From positions 968,907 through 1,032,906 of the forward strand of contig JAFBJZ010000949.1 of NCBI GenBank assembly GCA_016785225.1: DNA of 64,000 bases, given 5' to 3'. Position 1 is the first letter of the stretch, and every line of letters begins with the position of its first letter. The notes beneath the pieces are model-generated. The model did not search any database, was not told the origin of the DNA, and worked only from the letters and a program-made list of their open reading frames with translations. The position numbers and the translations under genes are program-made. The DNA comes from Psettodes erumei (taxonomy: Eukaryota; Chordata; Actinopteri; Pleuronectiformes; Psettodidae). Shown piece by piece: positions 1-10,560 of this stretch.

Positions 1-3000
1 GAGGGGTTTAAGTGAGGAACAGCCAGTACCAGACAACATGCCAACGGCCACAGCTGCACCAGACGCCTACAGATCAGATACCATGACACCGGAGCCAGAA
101 GACTTGGACACAGTGGCCCCCAATTCAGCGGCCCTGAGCACGCCCCAGGCCCACTCCCTCGCTCCCGGGTCCCAGCACTCGGCCAGCGGCTTGAGGCCTG
201 GAGACGCTCTGGAAGAGGAGCTACAATCCAGGCTCAGCCAGCTGGTCAACCGTGCCAACAGCAAAGACAGCAGCTCCTCTGAAGAGGAGAGCACGAAGTG
301 GCCTGGGGACAAACAGGCAGACAAAGAAGGTGACAGACAGAGAGAGAAGACGAGGCCCAAAGACACCGAAAGAGAAAGGCAGAGGGCGAGTGACAGACGA
401 AGAGAGGAAGCAAGTGAAACGGTGGAACAAGTGAATGGACAAGAGGTGGAGAAAAGTGAGAGACTGATGAAGAGTCCCTCGGTGAGAGAAGAAGGAAGGG
501 TCAGGGAGAGGAGATCGGAGAAAGGAGTGGAAGAGAAAGTAGATGACAAGGAGCGAACACGAGGAGACAAAAGAGAGCCAAGCAGACAAAGTAAGAGACA
601 ACACAAGAGAGACCCGGAGAAGGAAGCAGGGCAGAAAGGAGGGGGTGGAAGGAGGAGCGGTTCGAGCGCAAGTTCACCTGCTTTGACGCCTTCTTCCCAG
701 GAGGGGGTGCTGTCAGACAACCAGGTAAAGACATCGAAAGAAAGACACAGAGATGTAATTCGTATGCCATGCTCATCCCCTGCTTTTGTCGCTCCCATGC
801 TCCAGCTGTTACTGTCTGTCTGTCTGTCTACCTTTTGATGAATTTCTTTTTTCTGTCTTCCTCATTTTCGCCCCCCCACTCGCCTTCCTCCCTTCTCCAT
901 ATATTTGTGCGACAATTACCGTTGTCCTCTGCCCCTCATTCTGTCTCTTTCCTCTTTGTGCTTCTCTTGTTTTTTGCTGGTCCCGTGTGTGTGTGTGTGT
1001 GTGTGTGTGTGTCAGGAGGAACAGAATGGCTTGGAGCAAGAGCAGAGGCTTCAGTTGCTCTCCTCTCTCTTACAGCAGGTGAGATATCAGCAAGAAAGCG
1101 GAGGCATCCTGTGCTTGAAGATTAATTGAGCCCTTACCTCAGCGCACACGCATAGCACACGCACATTCACACATGTATGCGAGCACAACACGTCCGCTCT
1201 CACTTAATGTGTTGTATCTAATCTTCATGTGAATGCACAGGCCTGCAGGTTGCATAGATGTTGTGTGCACGGGTTTGAAACAGGCTGCCTGGGTTGAATG
1301 ACTCTTTTGCTGGTTTTATATTTCTGATTCTCTTTCTGCAAATAATGTAGACACAGGGACATCACATCAAGACAGTTACAGTTAAGATGCAGTACATGTA
1401 GTAGCCAAAAAAGTCTGAAGTACTTGGGGTATCATTTCTGCTGTTAGCCCCTTAGAATAAAAAGGCACAGTCTATTTTCCATAGTCACAGCATTGTATGG
1501 ATCATACAGGAAGGCACCTTCATCATTTTCTACATCTACAAGTTCGACCAAATACAAGATTTTAAGGCTTCAGGATTTGCCATTTGCATTCTGGAAAATT
1601 TAAGAAATTTGATGTTGGGAGTTAAAAGAGGTACAGTAAATTAAAATATTTCTATTTGCACTATTAAAATATAGCACACAGTGAAAGGAGACCTTCATAT
1701 AAAGGAAGAGGACACCTTTTTACATATGAAAAAGTCCCCTAAGAAGAAAAACCCAGAAAAAAAATACTATTGTTTCCTGTATAAAACGGTAAAGTACACT
1801 GATTCTTTGTTCCTGTGTAGTTTGAAAAAAGCGCATGTAGTACATACTGCATGATTATGGAACACTGCTGTGGTGCAGATATCAGAAACTGTCCACACTT
1901 CATAAACTAGATCTAGCGGACTTCTGATATTGATGGCCGCTCCACTCGCGAGCATATCTGCGGGTCAAGTCAGGCGTGGAGACACGTGAGGCACGCACTC
2001 GGACATGCACTGATGAGCTCGCCTCCTGTATTAATGTTACATCTGAGGCATGTGGGTCGACGTCGGTCATTAGCCGGACTCAGTGAAGAGCTCCTTGTAC
2101 AATGCGTGTGACACACGGGCGTAGTGTGATCTATTTCTGCTGGTTTTCACTGCTCCCTTTGAAACCTGCCAGGATGACTCAGTTTGACATGAATAGAGGC
2201 AAACATGTGACATACATACATCATTTATTTATATATATATAATTGATAATTACACTGAATAAATAACGGAACTATTAATACATTACATATTGCTGCCAAG
2301 AACAAGATCTTCAAAGTTACTGTGTTTTTACTCACTTTATAAAAGTGCCCAAAACTCGTCGGGTTTATTTTCCTTCCATCATACACGCACTGTGTGTCAG
2401 ACTGTTTGGTCTGCACGGTGATGGCGTGGTTCTTTGGAGTGGATAAGGACGTCGCACTCTCACCGAACATCATTTTTTTTAAAGGATAAGATAAGAAGCT
2501 TGGTCTTCAGCCTTCTCATCTTTCACCCAGTGCTGTATCTTCTGTTGACCAAAGCACTGCCCCTGTCCCTTTCTTATCCCGAGCTGCCTCTCCTGTCCCC
2601 AGCTGAAGCTCTATTTGGTAGAGAGGGATCAATACGCCTCCGATCTCTATGATCAAAGCTTTAGCCAGTGATTCATTCATTACTGAACTACATCTGTCCG
2701 TCTTTGCTTCCCTTTCCCTTTCTTGCTCTGTGTTTTCATCTATCTCAAAATAATAATCTTTTTTTTTTTTTTTTAAAACAGCTCACATCATAAGGCAGGT
2801 TCATCACTGAACCACAGCCAGCTTATATTTGGAAACAGGCCTGGCTTTGAATGAACAAGCTGCTCCAGTTAATTGAAACACTGAGTAGCAGTGTCTGTCA
2901 CAGTGTTCCCCAAAGTAATTAACTGAGCCTGTGACATTTCACAAATTATTTTTGGAAACTTTTGCACCAAATGACTCCAAAAGGTCAAAACAGACTATTT

Positions 3001-5410
3001 TTTTTTATCAGCACATTAATATATATACACACAGTATATATATGGCAAATGCCTGTAGTGGACATACAATATGGGCTTTCATTGGAAATTATTCACTGTT
3101 TGAAAACTGATTCAAATAATGCTTATTCAGCTGAACAAGTACCATAATGTTTATTCTAGAGGTATTCATGTATCATCCTTTTAATATAGGTTGCAAAGTA
3201 ATAAGAGATATTCTATACATGAAGTTTTTTTGCTTTATAACATCCCAAAATTATAATTGCTTTATGTCATTACACTGCATTAGGTTGTTGTTTTGACCTT
3301 AATCTGGTATTTATACATTTTCTATACATGCTTCCCCAATTTTCGTTAGTTCTTTCACTTTTCTTCATGAAAATGATATATATTTTTCCTCTTTAAACTT
3401 GCACATTAAGCCTTTCAGGTTGCACCTTGTAGATTACTGACAGCTGTGCTGTATGTGTGTATTTGTGTGCTCTCTAAATGAAGCAGAAGTACTCGGCGGC
3501 CTCTCTCTGCAGCATCACTACGGAGGTGCTGAAGGTTTTGAACGCCACGGAGGAGCTGATTGGCGAGGCGGGAGGGGAGAGCTACACCCCGTCTGAGTCC
3601 ATGAGCGCTTCTCCCATCTCCAGCAGCTCCGACACCCGCAAGCTGGACCAGAGGCTGACCAAGATGGAGGAGAATGTAAGCCAGTCAGCAGCTACAGTCT
3701 AACGACTGTCTAATGAATCGTAATCATAATGGGAGCTAAAAGTCTGGGTCCTCTTCTCCATGCAGGTGTACCTGGCTGCTGGTGCTGTGTACGGCCTTGA
3801 GGGGGCGCTGGGCGACCTAGAGCAGTGTGCTCGCAGGATTAGCAGTGGTACCACAGACACAGAGCTGGCTTTCCTGGAAGACCAGGTAGCCACTGCGGCC
3901 GCTCAGGTCCAGCAGTCTGAACTACAGGTACTGAACACTGAGATTTTTCTATTCACAAAACACACGTCAACCACGTATGCGACAGTTTAGTTTTTTAGTT
4001 GGGGAAATTCAATTGTGAATGTCAGCAATAAAATTCTTGGATATTGGATACTACAAGTTAGGGAGCGGACCTCTAAAGGCACCACTGGCACAGTTGTTTG
4101 TTAAAATACCTTTTTGAAGTACTTCTACTATACCTGAATCGTGTCGTGTTGGATTTTGTTTGTAAAATTATTGCTTTTATTTTAAGATATCAAACATTGA
4201 GGCCAGGATATCAGCTCTGAAAACAGCTGGGCTGAACGTGACTGCCTGCAATCGCTTCTCCAAGTACAAGCCAAAGGCTAAGGTATCCCACTGACCACAG
4301 CTCTAACGGCTTTCACACACGGCCATGCATGCAGTGCTCTGGAGAAGAAGCACCGATAGGTTTTAGCATTGCAGCTTTAAATCAGGATGATTTGTAACGT
4401 CTCTGTCTCTGATTGCAGCCTCAAACTCTGGACTCATCACGCCATCAAAGGAGGAAGCTTCCAGCGCCTCCTCTGAAAGGTACCGAACAAGTTTATCTTT
4501 GCTCCCTTCAGAGAAAAAGCCATGAAGTACACGGAAAAGCAGAAATTTAAACAATAAAGAAAAATATCATTTAAAATTTGACAAGTCTGCCCCAAATCCA
4601 AGTATTTATTGAAATGAAGCTAAAATTTTTTTAATAACATTGCAAATTTAGAATTTTTTGTGAATGGAGACTGTTTATACTTACAGTATATACTCGGTGT
4701 AAGCGAGCGTGCGCGAAACAGAAATGGCTAGAGACGGCGAGCGAGACGGAGACGAGGGGACACTTTTATACACCTTTAGTCAGCAGCACGCATGTTGCGC
4801 TTTGTCCCAAATGAAGAGATCGGCCACTGAATGGACGCAAAAAAGTGAATACATCTGCCAGAAAAAGGACTAAGCGACTGAAAAGCTCCATTAGACGTAA
4901 AGCAGCAAAATGGACATACAACACAGTGCGGGAGGATAAGGCCGTTTTACCCGCCAACAAGAAGTTCCTTTTCATGTTGGTGAATGGCCCTTTTCTGTTG
5001 AGAGCTTTCTTTATTTTCTTTTTGTCTTGCTTTTTTCTTCACCAGCACCCGCACAATAGCTCTGATTCAGGGTGGCTTTTTCCACTGGCTCCGCTGCCAC
5101 AAAGACGGCACGCTGGACAACGGGCCAAAACCAGTGACCAAGACATGTGATCATATCATTGATTCCAGCTTAGGGTGTCCTTTTTTAACAATCCATCATG
5201 CAGTGTGTTCTAAATTTATAGCCGGGAAGACTGTCCTGACACGTTAGATATCGGTCAGCCACGATCATCTCAACCATATTTTATATTTAGGCCAAGCTTT
5301 ATTGCGGGAGGTATCTTGTTAAAATGCTTTTCTGCTTTTCTGCTTTTCTGCTTTTCTGCGTTTCAGAAAAGCAGGAGCCGGAGCAGCAGCTGAAAGTGTT
5401 TCGGCCATAG
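1..5410 (+). CDS. myrip: MYRIP-type Rab27/myosin VIIa linker (exophilin family), 3' part, cut by the left window edge
   Basis: Exons read as 2(or earlier)-724, 1016-1078, 3487-3675, 3766-3927, 4187-4282, 4419-4479 and 5367-5410, all phase-compatible, giving 445 residues and a TAG stop. The first exon is open at the left edge; the Rab27-binding zinc-finger domain must lie upstream. It holds an acidic SSSSEEES patch followed by a long Lys/Arg/Glu-rich stretch. Later exons encode YSAASLC...EVLKVLNATEELI, VYLAAGAVYGLEGAL, FLEDQVATAAAQVQQSELQ and ISNIEARISALKTAGLNV, which form the exophilin C-terminal coiled-coil, then the basic RRKLPAPPLK tail. That tail and the VYLAAG block resemble MYRIP more than melanophilin (MLPH). 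Family role: tethering Rab27-bearing melanosomes or secretory granules to myosin and actin. The alternative is an mlph paralogue; a tree of the C-terminal 190 residues would decide. The start of the third exon could be 3484 instead of 3487, because two AGs lie in frame. Confidence 0.75.
985..1012 (+). repeat. (GT)n microsatellite forming the 3' end of a myrip intron
   Basis: About 14 GT units run up to GTCAG, the acceptor of the 1016-1078 exon. There is almost no pyrimidine tract between the repeat and the AG, so the UG run replaces it. Confidence 0.9.
5325..5356 (+). repeat. Short tandem repeat, unit TGCTTTTC, four copies
   Basis: Four exact 8-nt units lie directly before TGCGTTTCAG, the acceptor of the last myrip coding exon, and act as an expanded pyrimidine tract. 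Confidence 0.85.
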
Positions 5411-5988
5411 TAACAAGTCAGCAGCACAACAAGTCCTGCAGGGCCACTTCAGGGCCCCAGGGACAGGGGCTGTTCTCATCCAGTGCCTTGACCCAGCGTC
5501 CGCCTCCAGCTCCAAGCCAAGCGGGGACCAACACCTGCCCTGTGGGACCCACCAAGCACTCAGCCAGGCACTGTACCGCGTCAGTGAAACACCTCACAGA
5601 AGACATGACTGGGTCTTTCCTTTTTTCCACTTTATCCTCCATTTTCTCCTCATCACCTATAGTACGTCATGAAGCAAGGACAACCCGACAGTCAGTATCT
5701 CTGCCTTAAAATCTGCAAACACCCACTATAACCCAACTCTGAAAGAATATCTGTACAGATGAAGAAAAACTCTCATTTTCTTTTTCTATCTGTTTGCAAG
5801 AGTATTGTGATTAATTGTACAATGAAGATGTGGAAAATCATGTGAAACTTTCTGTGATTCAGTGTCCCAAAAAGAGGCTGAGCCATGTTTTATACTGCAT
5901 CTTCTTTCTCACCAAATGAAGTTTCATGAGGAATTTTATCATCCTTTAAAACCCCTTCAGAGCTTTTTTGGATGAGTGTCAGTGTACT

Positions 5989-6031
<43 letters not shown>

Positions 6032-6262
6032 ACAGCTACCAGATGGTAATCCTCATTTCGGGGGACATTGTAACACCTTTGACATTTTAACCATTTTAAA
6101 ATGAATGCACTTACCAGAACATAGTTTTAAAATGCATAAAGTATCAGGGCCAAAGTGTTTTGTCCTTTCCTGCCACTAAAATTGCTAAATGGCAAAAAAT
6201 GAACACAAAGCACACTTGAGAAATATATTTCGCTCTTGGTGGACAGCCTAAAACAAACCAGG

Positions 6263-6703
6263 TAAAAGAACTGTGCAACTTCCTTTGAAATATGCTGATT
6301 GACTGCCCCGCTGAGAGCTCAGTGAGAAGGTCCTCTCATGTTTGTGTGCTAAATGAAGAAACCACAGTATAGCCAGCTGCTTTTTATCTTAAGCTTAGCT
6401 TAGCATCAAGATGGTAAAAATTTAGTTTAAATTTTTTTTTTTTAAACCTCAAAATGTCACAAAATAACATGTTATCTTGTCTTCAATAATAATAACTTTC
6501 AATAAATGTTTGGGTTTTTTGTAGTCCTTGTTTTTGGTTAGTTGTTTTCCCCTGTTTTCAGTCTTAACTAAGCTAAGCTAACTAGCTTCTGGTATTAGCT
6601 TCTTATTTAGTGTTTCGACATGAGAGTGTTATTAGTCTTCTCATGTAACTCGTCAGGAAAGCGAATCAAAGTATTTTCCCAACTATTGTAACTATTCCTT
6701 TAA
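6263..6703. mobile_element. Foldback (MITE-like) element with long imperfect inverted arms
   Basis: The left arm (from about 6284: GAAATATGCTGATT ... GAGAAGG ... CTCTCATG ... AAATGAAG) is matched in inverse order by the right arm ending near 6690 (CTTCTTATTTAG ... CATGAGAG ... CTTCTCATG ... TATTTTCCC). AGCTTAGCTTAGCAT and CTAAGCTAAGCTAACT flank the centre. This layout resembles a foldback repeat I recognise as common in teleost introns. No coding sequence. It is non-autonomous and its transposase source is unknown. The outer limits are approximate. Confidence 0.6.
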
Positions 6704-6887
6704 TAAATGTAGTGATTTTTTTTTTTTTGCTTAAACCTCATGAACCTCATAAAACATAAGCCTCCATGGGTCTGACAGTCACACCCAGTCTGAAAACATT
6801 CTCAATTTTTTTAAAAGCCTTTCTGCAAATGCCGTATTCTTCAACCCAATGTCATTTTCTTCCTCTCTGTCATTTTCTTTGTTTACT

Positions 6888-7158
6888 TTAAAGGAGCTAT
6901 ATGTAAGTTAGCTATTAGCTATTGCTACATAGCGTACATTTGCATTAACAGCTTTTTATTACCCAGAGAGCGGTAGAAAGCTACGCCAACTCTTTCTGTC
7001 ACTTTGCTTTTGCTGTAGTTAGCATGCTAACCAGCTCGCCCCACCTTGTCTCTATCTGATAGTGTATCACTGTATCGTCGTGAAGCTCCTGGCAGGTGAC
7101 CTTCACCACTGCCTGCTCCCATCATACAGCGTACATTACTTACATATAGCACCTTTAA
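6888..7158. mobile_element. Short non-autonomous DNA element with ~21-bp terminal inverted repeats
   Basis: Starts TTAAAGGAGCTATATGTAAGT and ends with the near-perfect inverse, ACTTACATATAGCACCTTTAA, one mismatch apart. TTAA stands at both ends, either as the outer part of the inverted repeat or as a target duplication. About 271 bp, no coding capacity. The MITE class is clear; the superfamily is not. Confidence 0.75.
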
Positions 7159-8548
7159 GACGTTGAGGCCTTTTTTTTTAAAAAAAGAAAAATCCATAAA
7201 GGTATCCTCATGTTTTCCCTTTGCTGGGTCATTTCTGAATTTTTGTGTTGCATTCAGAAAATCTTGTAAAGATTTTTACATAATGAAGCCCGATGGGCTG
7301 TATAAACAAATGCCATGAAGTCACGATTTTGTTACAAGCAATTTATTTTTGTACTTACTGAACGTTTTTATGCAGTACCACTGATATAAGTACTATTGCA
7401 AATCAAAGTATTTATTCTCTCCTCAAAGGAGCCCTCCTAACTCAGTCCTATCGTATGTGATGACTCAAAGTGCTTTCAGTGTATGTCTGCATTTACCATT
7501 CGATATGCTGCCAGTAATGACGATGGTAAATGCTGCAAAAGCACAGGTGACAACAGGCATTTTAGGAGAGGCTGATCAGGTTCATACTGTGTGTGTACTT
7601 CTTAAACACTAGATTTGAGAATACTGCCTTATATTTTTGGGATTCTTTTACTTTCACTTTTGGCACCACTTCCATTAGTTAGAATATCAGTTAGCCATGC
7701 GCACAGTTAAAGTTTATGTTTTGCTTTTATAGCCGAAGAGCAGGCTTGGATTTCCTGCTTGAGCTACAAGGTGTGACGATCTTCTGTATGAATGCTCTGC
7801 CCCCTCTCTTAGTGACGTTTTCATCCCAGCCTTTCACATCTCTTGTTTTGCACACTGATCCTGTACTTTTGTCGATCTTGTTCTCCAGAGGTGTCGATGT
7901 ATAAAAGCATGTTTCTGGTTTTCTCAAATTGATGTAAAATTTCCCATGAGAAGCACAGCCACAAGGGTCCAGTCATTGGTGTCCTGTATTTTTCTAATGT
8001 AAAAAAATAATAGCATCTCACCACAGAATTTGTTAATATATGTATATGTGTGAAAAGATGGATATGATATAGAATAATGTGTGTATTGCCCAATCATAGT
8101 TGACCAATCTTTCAGTGTTGAGACTGTGTATAGTTGTCATGACTTGTAAGGCTGGATTCACACAGGAAGTCTAATTTTCTACTGTAACTGTGTACCATAT
8201 ACTCACACAGCTAAAAACAATATTGCTTTTGATCCTGTTTAAATCCAGTGTGAATGACTATGAAGAGGTTCACTGTGCACAGCTCCACAGGCAGACCATT
8301 CACTTTTATGTGCAATCGTTTGTTGCAATCCATATGAGATGTTGGGGAAAATAATAACGCAAAAAAATACAGATTCTCTATGTGCCACAGTACTCTGAGA
8401 AATAAAAATGTATTATGAAATGAATAAAATTTGCAAACGTAAAGCTTACTCTTTTGAACGAAAATGTTTGTTGTGCACCTGCAAATACAGGAAAGGGAGC
8501 AACACAAAATCATAATATCCTTATTTATTAATCAATATAGCATACATT

Positions 8549-8554
8549 TTTATT
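8549..8554 (-). terminator. prlh2 poly(A) signal
   Basis: AATAAA on the minus strand, about 160 nt past the prlh2 stop codon. It is the first such hexamer downstream. Confidence 0.6.
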
Positions 8555-8712
8555 TACAGGTATATTTGGAGAGGGATTTCATTGTGGATCCTAAGAACCC
8601 AGGCCTCAGAACAGACACCAGAGTGAAATACAGGTACGCCTTCACCTTATTCAAGATAAAAAATAAAAAAAAGACACTCAGAGTTTGTGGATGGAGGAAG
8701 GAGGACCTGCCG

Positions 8713-10128
8713 TCATGGTAACCAATCCCTGTCTTCTCCATCCAGCACTTTCCCGAGGTTTTCCTTGTTTCGGAGGCTGTTGAGGAGCAGCTCCAGCGTC
8801 CTGACAACAGGTCGCACTCCCCCGCTGCCCAGAGCCTCCACACTGTGCCTCTTCCCAAAGCGCCCGATGGGTCTCACCCCGCGCCCCACGTACCAAAATG
8901 GGTCGATCTCCGGACCTGGGCCACATAAAAGTATATCATCATTGTGCATCAAAGCTTGTGTTCAATATTACCAGCTCTGTTTGGAGACAGAAATCATGTT
9001 TCATCTCACTGTTGGAAACAAGACCAAATATGAGTAAGTATAATGTTTAAAAATACTGCCACAAACGGCGATTTTATGAGTCAGTTACATTTTGTAGTCC
9101 TAAAAGGCAAAAATAATAATTTTGTCATGAAATTCAAGTCATTCTAATTCATTAAGTTAAACATTCATTCAGTAAAATGAGAGTCAGAGAGATTCTGAAG
9201 CTCGAGAACGAGTACGAGAACATGATTGTCTTTTTCTGTTTCTTTGATCTAAATTCACAGCAACACACAAAATACATATAAAAACAGTTACATAGATTGT
9301 GCATTACAGTAGAATCATAAAGTATATAGAAAATAGTATAGTGAAAAACACTCTTCAACCTGTGTAATGAATTAAACCTGCATAGTGAATATGTAAACAT
9401 GGAGTTAAAAGTACATCAAATACTGTACCATTTTTTATGACTTATGATAAAATAAGATGACAGATACTACATATCAGATTAGATCACCTAATAAACTACA
9501 TTACTGGTTAAAGATGTACCACAAGTAGCGTAGACAATAAGTTTAGCATTTTTTTTTTTTTTTTAAATCTGATAATATCAAAGTGTAACAAATAGTCCCT
9601 TGTAATTTTGAGAGGTTTTTTAATCCAAAAATCTCAAATCTAGCTGTAAAGTTTAGTTGTAAACACTGATACAGAAGGATACTTTTTAAAATATTTGACA
9701 ATTATTCCCTATGTAAACGATAGGAATATTGATTGAAAGCCAGAAATAAGAGGAAGTAGGAGAAAGTCATTGTAAACTCACCACCAGTCACATACAGACC
9801 ATAAACATAAGTGAAAAGAGATGAAATATTAGCTGTTTTGCCTGTCCTCTTCATATCTTCCTGCTCAATCTCCACACTTGGTGACTTGTGACAAATTTCC
9901 CCATTCAACCTTTAACAAAAATCCACCAGGTTATATTGAAAATAGAGCACAAAGCCAAGTCTTACTTCTGTTGTCGACATTATGAACAATGTGGAAGTCG
10001 TGCTCCACCGTGGTGCTGTGAGCGCTGCTGAGGCTGGCGGAGAGAAGGAGGAGCAGCGCAAGAGTGGCGGGCAGCCAGTGGCTCGTCAGGACGCAGCGCC
10101 GGACATCAGCCGTTCTCCCAGGCAGCAT
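8713..10128 (-). CDS. prlh2: Prolactin-releasing-peptide family precursor, C-RFa type (RFamide neuropeptide)
   Basis: Two coding exons on the minus strand, 10128-9966 and 8915-8713, joined in phase (A+GT gives Ser), encode 121 residues. Residues 1-37 are a signal peptide with a leucine-rich core (LALLLLLSASLSSAHS). Exon 1 ends in EHDFHIVHNVDNR and exon 2 opens PEIDPFWYVGRGVRPIGRF-GKR. Processing at GKR would leave an amidated RPIGRF end. The segment after the joining Ser matches Carassius RFamide (C-RFa) as I remember it, 20 residues with the Ser. The C-terminal part (about residues 78-121) looks like an unconserved spacer. Family role: secreted ligand of PrRP-type receptors acting in pituitary and feeding control. 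The first exon is untranslated (see promoter entry). The gene lies tail to tail with myrip. Naming as prlh2 rather than prlh rests on the FWYVGRG form and the myrip neighbour. Confidence 0.92.
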
Positions 10129-10475
10129 GCTGTGGAGTCCCTCAAGGCACTAAAGAGGAGGGAGGGATGCTGATCAGTAACACAGCACTCACTGTTAGAG
10201 GAACAGAAAAGAAAAGAAAGCCTGAAGAAAGGAGGAGACGGATCCAGTTAAAAATCAAATTAAGATGAATCTATTACATGTTCAGTTCTTGAATACCATA
10301 GGAAAAAACCTACCAGGAACATTATAAAACAACAAGATGAAGAAAACATGAAGTAGGATTAAGAAATTTAAACCTTGTTACTAAGCACCAAAATCTCAAC
10401 ATAACTTGACATTAACATAATTGCTTGTTATTTGTCAGACTGTTATCATGCAATCTCCAAAGAGCAGCCTCTTAC

Positions 10476-10560
10476 CCTGAACTTTGGTAACAGGCTGAGG
10501 TCAGTTGGCGGAGGTCTGAAGTCGTTATTGTTGAGCAGGTGTGCTCCAGCTTATATATCC
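10476..10560 (-). promoter_or_regulatory. prlh2 TATA promoter and untranslated first exon
   Basis: Minus-strand GGATATATAAGC (TATA box) covers about 10560-10549. Roughly 30 nt downstream a short leader would begin, ending at 10476 before the donor GTAAGAGG. The matching acceptor CCTCTTTAG ends at 10150, leaving a 21-nt leader before the ATG at 10128. The start site itself is inferred. Confidence 0.65.

Larger units (their letters stand above)
5411..8548 (+). other. myrip 3' UTR and gap to prlh2
   Basis: No conserved reading frame is visible. Possible poly(A) signals AATAAA occur at 6501-6506 and 6702-6707; the second sits at the edge of a foldback element. A (CA)n tract runs from about 5991 to 6034. 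Two mobile-element remnants are listed separately. The true transcript end cannot be placed from sequence alone. Confidence 0.6.

Noticed and set aside
67..798. Long minus-strand frame (243 codons) opposite the first myrip exon
   Set aside because: It is a low-complexity Ser/Leu mirror of the charged GAG/AAG-rich coding strand, with no start context or splice partners.
2594..2663. Possible extra myrip exon after CTGTCCCCAG (LKLYLVERDQYASDLYD)
   Set aside because: The frame is open and the acceptor is good, but no GT donor follows in place and I know no matching MYRIP segment. The flanking exons already join in phase without it.
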